Notes under the pieces: generated by a model
Databases searched by the model: none
Told to the model about the DNA's origin: nothing
Seen by the model: only the letters and a program-made list of their open reading frames with translations
Shown here: positions 6,801-6,961 of the stretch, piece by piece
Layout: every line of letters starts with the position of its first letter
Numbering within the stretch: the stretch's first letter is position 1
Position numbers and translations under genes: made by a program
From: Acidobacteriaceae bacterium UBA1795
GTDB lineage: Bacteria > Acidobacteriota > Terriglobia > Terriglobales > Acidobacteriaceae
Assembly (NCBI GenBank): GCA_002314435.1
Contig: DCFV01000119.1
Location: 1 to 6,961 of the forward strand
Reading direction: 5' to 3'
DNA: 6,961 nucleotides

Positions 6801-6865
6801 ACCGGGCAACCGGGCACATGGGCACCGTCACCGTTCCGGCAAACCTGCTGCGGCAGAGACTTTAG
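3812..6865 (+). CDS. Exported acidobacterial VWFA-related domain protein, 1017 residues
   Basis: The product has a signal peptide: hydrophobic core at about 4-15, AFA before cleavage at 19/20. Residues 20-368 form an N-terminal domain of a type I recall from acidobacterial hypothetical proteins, with a vicinal Cys244-Cys245 and Cys314. Residues 369-431 are a Pro/Ala/Ser-rich linker. Residues about 460-495 carry the strand that introduces these VWFA proteins, SRLVDVALVAYDKKGKPIVG then LKPEDFTLLDN (480-490). The VWFA fold runs from about 540. Its MIDAS-like segment is LLIDSSNLAFGD (543-554), short of the classical DxSxS pattern, as in other members of the acidobacterial VWFA-related family (TIGR03436). 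EFRALAEATGGRA (806-818) and LRYRTGYLY (869-877) are typical closing motifs. Residues 880-1017 form a beta-rich C-terminal extension. The protein probably acts in the periplasm or at the surface; its ligand is unknown. GGGA lies 8 bases before the ATG. A strong hairpin follows the stop, so it ends its transcription unit. Confidence 0.92.
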   Translation: MRYLPAVLLLALGVAPAFANRPVKVEQLDQFLTATRGRSDADVAWQIGDLQLTERLSAARLADLEPLLPGEKSRQALRALADISAFQPPPPAETPHAAPPDLAEQRRIVALGVDYVLKVIPQLPNFIATRAVDRFEDTPHLARIDQPDIAYQPLHFVGNVRSTVSYAQGHEVEAPLRIAGKKPQPETTGLTTQGVFGPILGLLLVDAAKSALTWDRWEWNGDGLEAVFRFEVPKANSHYEVDYCCLTEQGAAVADVYRFRRITGYRGTLAVDPATGTILRLSVEADLKASDPIIEAAILVEYGKVDIAGRAYICPLRSISLSRAELVQVDPVYKRPLANQIQPLRLSLNESTFSDYHVFRSEARIVAGNVPNDASSATGTPAPSAENAAVSSPPQPAPSTGDNTVIAPAASAIASAPVTAPPAALGPPEISMETGLPAVNDAIPAATVAALPGYTLHTVSRLVDVALVAYDKKGKPIVGLKPEDFTLLDNDRTQKIGSFTQDAGESLAVAATPNEAQPYEFAVAYSNRASPTTANVIRSATVLLIDSSNLAFGDLGWAREEMQRFLKTAAPGEPVGLYVLRSFGFEVLLEPTLDHAAVSTRLARWMPNAQDLARAQDEEQRHRQSIEWVPRVSDLAYVNGNESIEPQSYTSGENPIQAAAAPVDPKLRSMGSNPASDALFVLNTLAHHLAALPGHKSLVWVASDNVLADWSSSAATREEKGARFIHGLSMQTEETLNEAHVSIYPLDASQLEVGVIGADIGTRNVQAVGKSERDQAYAALGDAAALQRPGRETARMKQDTHPIAPEFRALAEATGGRALRRAGDITAELNTIVEDGRAAYQISFTPDTPADDQYHHITLQWAGKRQGTLRYRTGYLYAKEPETIQDRLRHAIWQPADAREIGITAVAALDGSHPTLKLHLTASDLALVEQGGRWMGKLDLLLATRDDAAVHAQVNGTTVVLRLRPDTYATGLRDGLTIDLPLPAAQNTGTIRVIVVDRATGHMGTVTVPANLLRQRL

Positions 6866-6871
6866 CAAGAC

Positions 6872-6906
6872 GAAAGGCCCCGCAGAGCGAGTCTGCCGGG
6901 CCTTTC
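6872..6906. terminator. Terminator hairpin after the VWFA-related gene, likely bidirectional
   Basis: GAAAGGCCC (6872-6880) pairs with GGGCCTTTC (6898-6906). After one C/C mismatch GCAGA pairs with TCTGC around the loop GCGAG. This is a 14-bp interrupted stem starting six bases after the TAG at 6865. The plus strand ends in CCTTTCTGGTT and the minus strand in CCTTTCGTCTT, so it could stop transcription from both sides. Confidence 0.8.
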
Positions 6907-6934
6907 TGGTTACGCGCAGGCAAGAGCGCGGCTC

Positions 6935-6961
6935 CTACCACCATTCCATCGAGCGGCCGAA
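6935..6961 (-). CDS. Possible 3' end of a convergent gene cut by the right edge
   Basis: On the minus strand one frame enters from the edge and reads FGRSMEWW before a TAG at 6937-6935. It ends 28 bases before the bidirectional-looking hairpin at 6872-6906, which fits a convergent gene. With only eight codons visible no family can be named, and the other two minus frames cannot be excluded. Confidence 0.2.
   Translation of the reverse strand, partial: FGRSMEWW

Noticed and set aside
1..6961. Mobile element, CRISPR array or defence island
   Set aside because: No transposase, integrase, terminal repeats, regularly spaced repeats or known defence protein motifs were seen on either strand.

Overview
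The window looks like a chromosomal segment of an Acidobacteriota member, probably of the Terriglobia/Acidobacteriaceae type. The main reasons are a 1017-residue exported protein with the acidobacterial VWFA-related architecture, a pyruvoyl-dependent arginine decarboxylase of the short bacterial type, a DUF4252-like exported protein, and uniformly GC-rich coding sequence. The lineage call comes from recalled protein families and no database search was run.

Layout, left to right. The left edge cuts a minus-strand gene: the first 62 codons of a pyruvoyl-dependent arginine decarboxylase, including its self-cleavage Ser-Ser. A 244-base divergent spacer with several GC-rich inverted repeats follows. 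Next is a plus-strand gene for a 213-residue exported protein with a DUF4252-like domain. It converges, across a small hairpin, on a minus-strand ribBA-type gene. The ribB half of that gene looks intact, but its GTP cyclohydrolase II half has lost most active-site motifs. Upstream of ribBA on the same strand, behind a strong 13-bp terminator hairpin, lies a 75-codon gene for a basic protein of unknown function, with its own recognisable promoter and a structured leader. The AT-rich divergent region 2777-3082 carries that promoter and four GGAAAC boxes. A plus-strand pair follows: a 199-residue exported protein of unknown function, then the large VWFA-related exported protein. A strong terminator hairpin closes the pair, and the last 27 bases may be the end of a convergent minus-strand gene.

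Functional reading. Two metabolic genes are present: arginine to agmatine for polyamine synthesis, and the DHBP branch of riboflavin synthesis. Three genes encode Sec-exported proteins without enzymatic signatures. Apart from the plausible two-gene transcription unit at 3083-6865, the genes do not form an obvious joint pathway. No transposase, integrase, CRISPR array, tRNA, rRNA or defence system was seen. The points most worth checking are the degenerate, insertion-bearing second domain of RibBA and the GGAAAC box cluster in the 2.9-3.0 kb divergent region.
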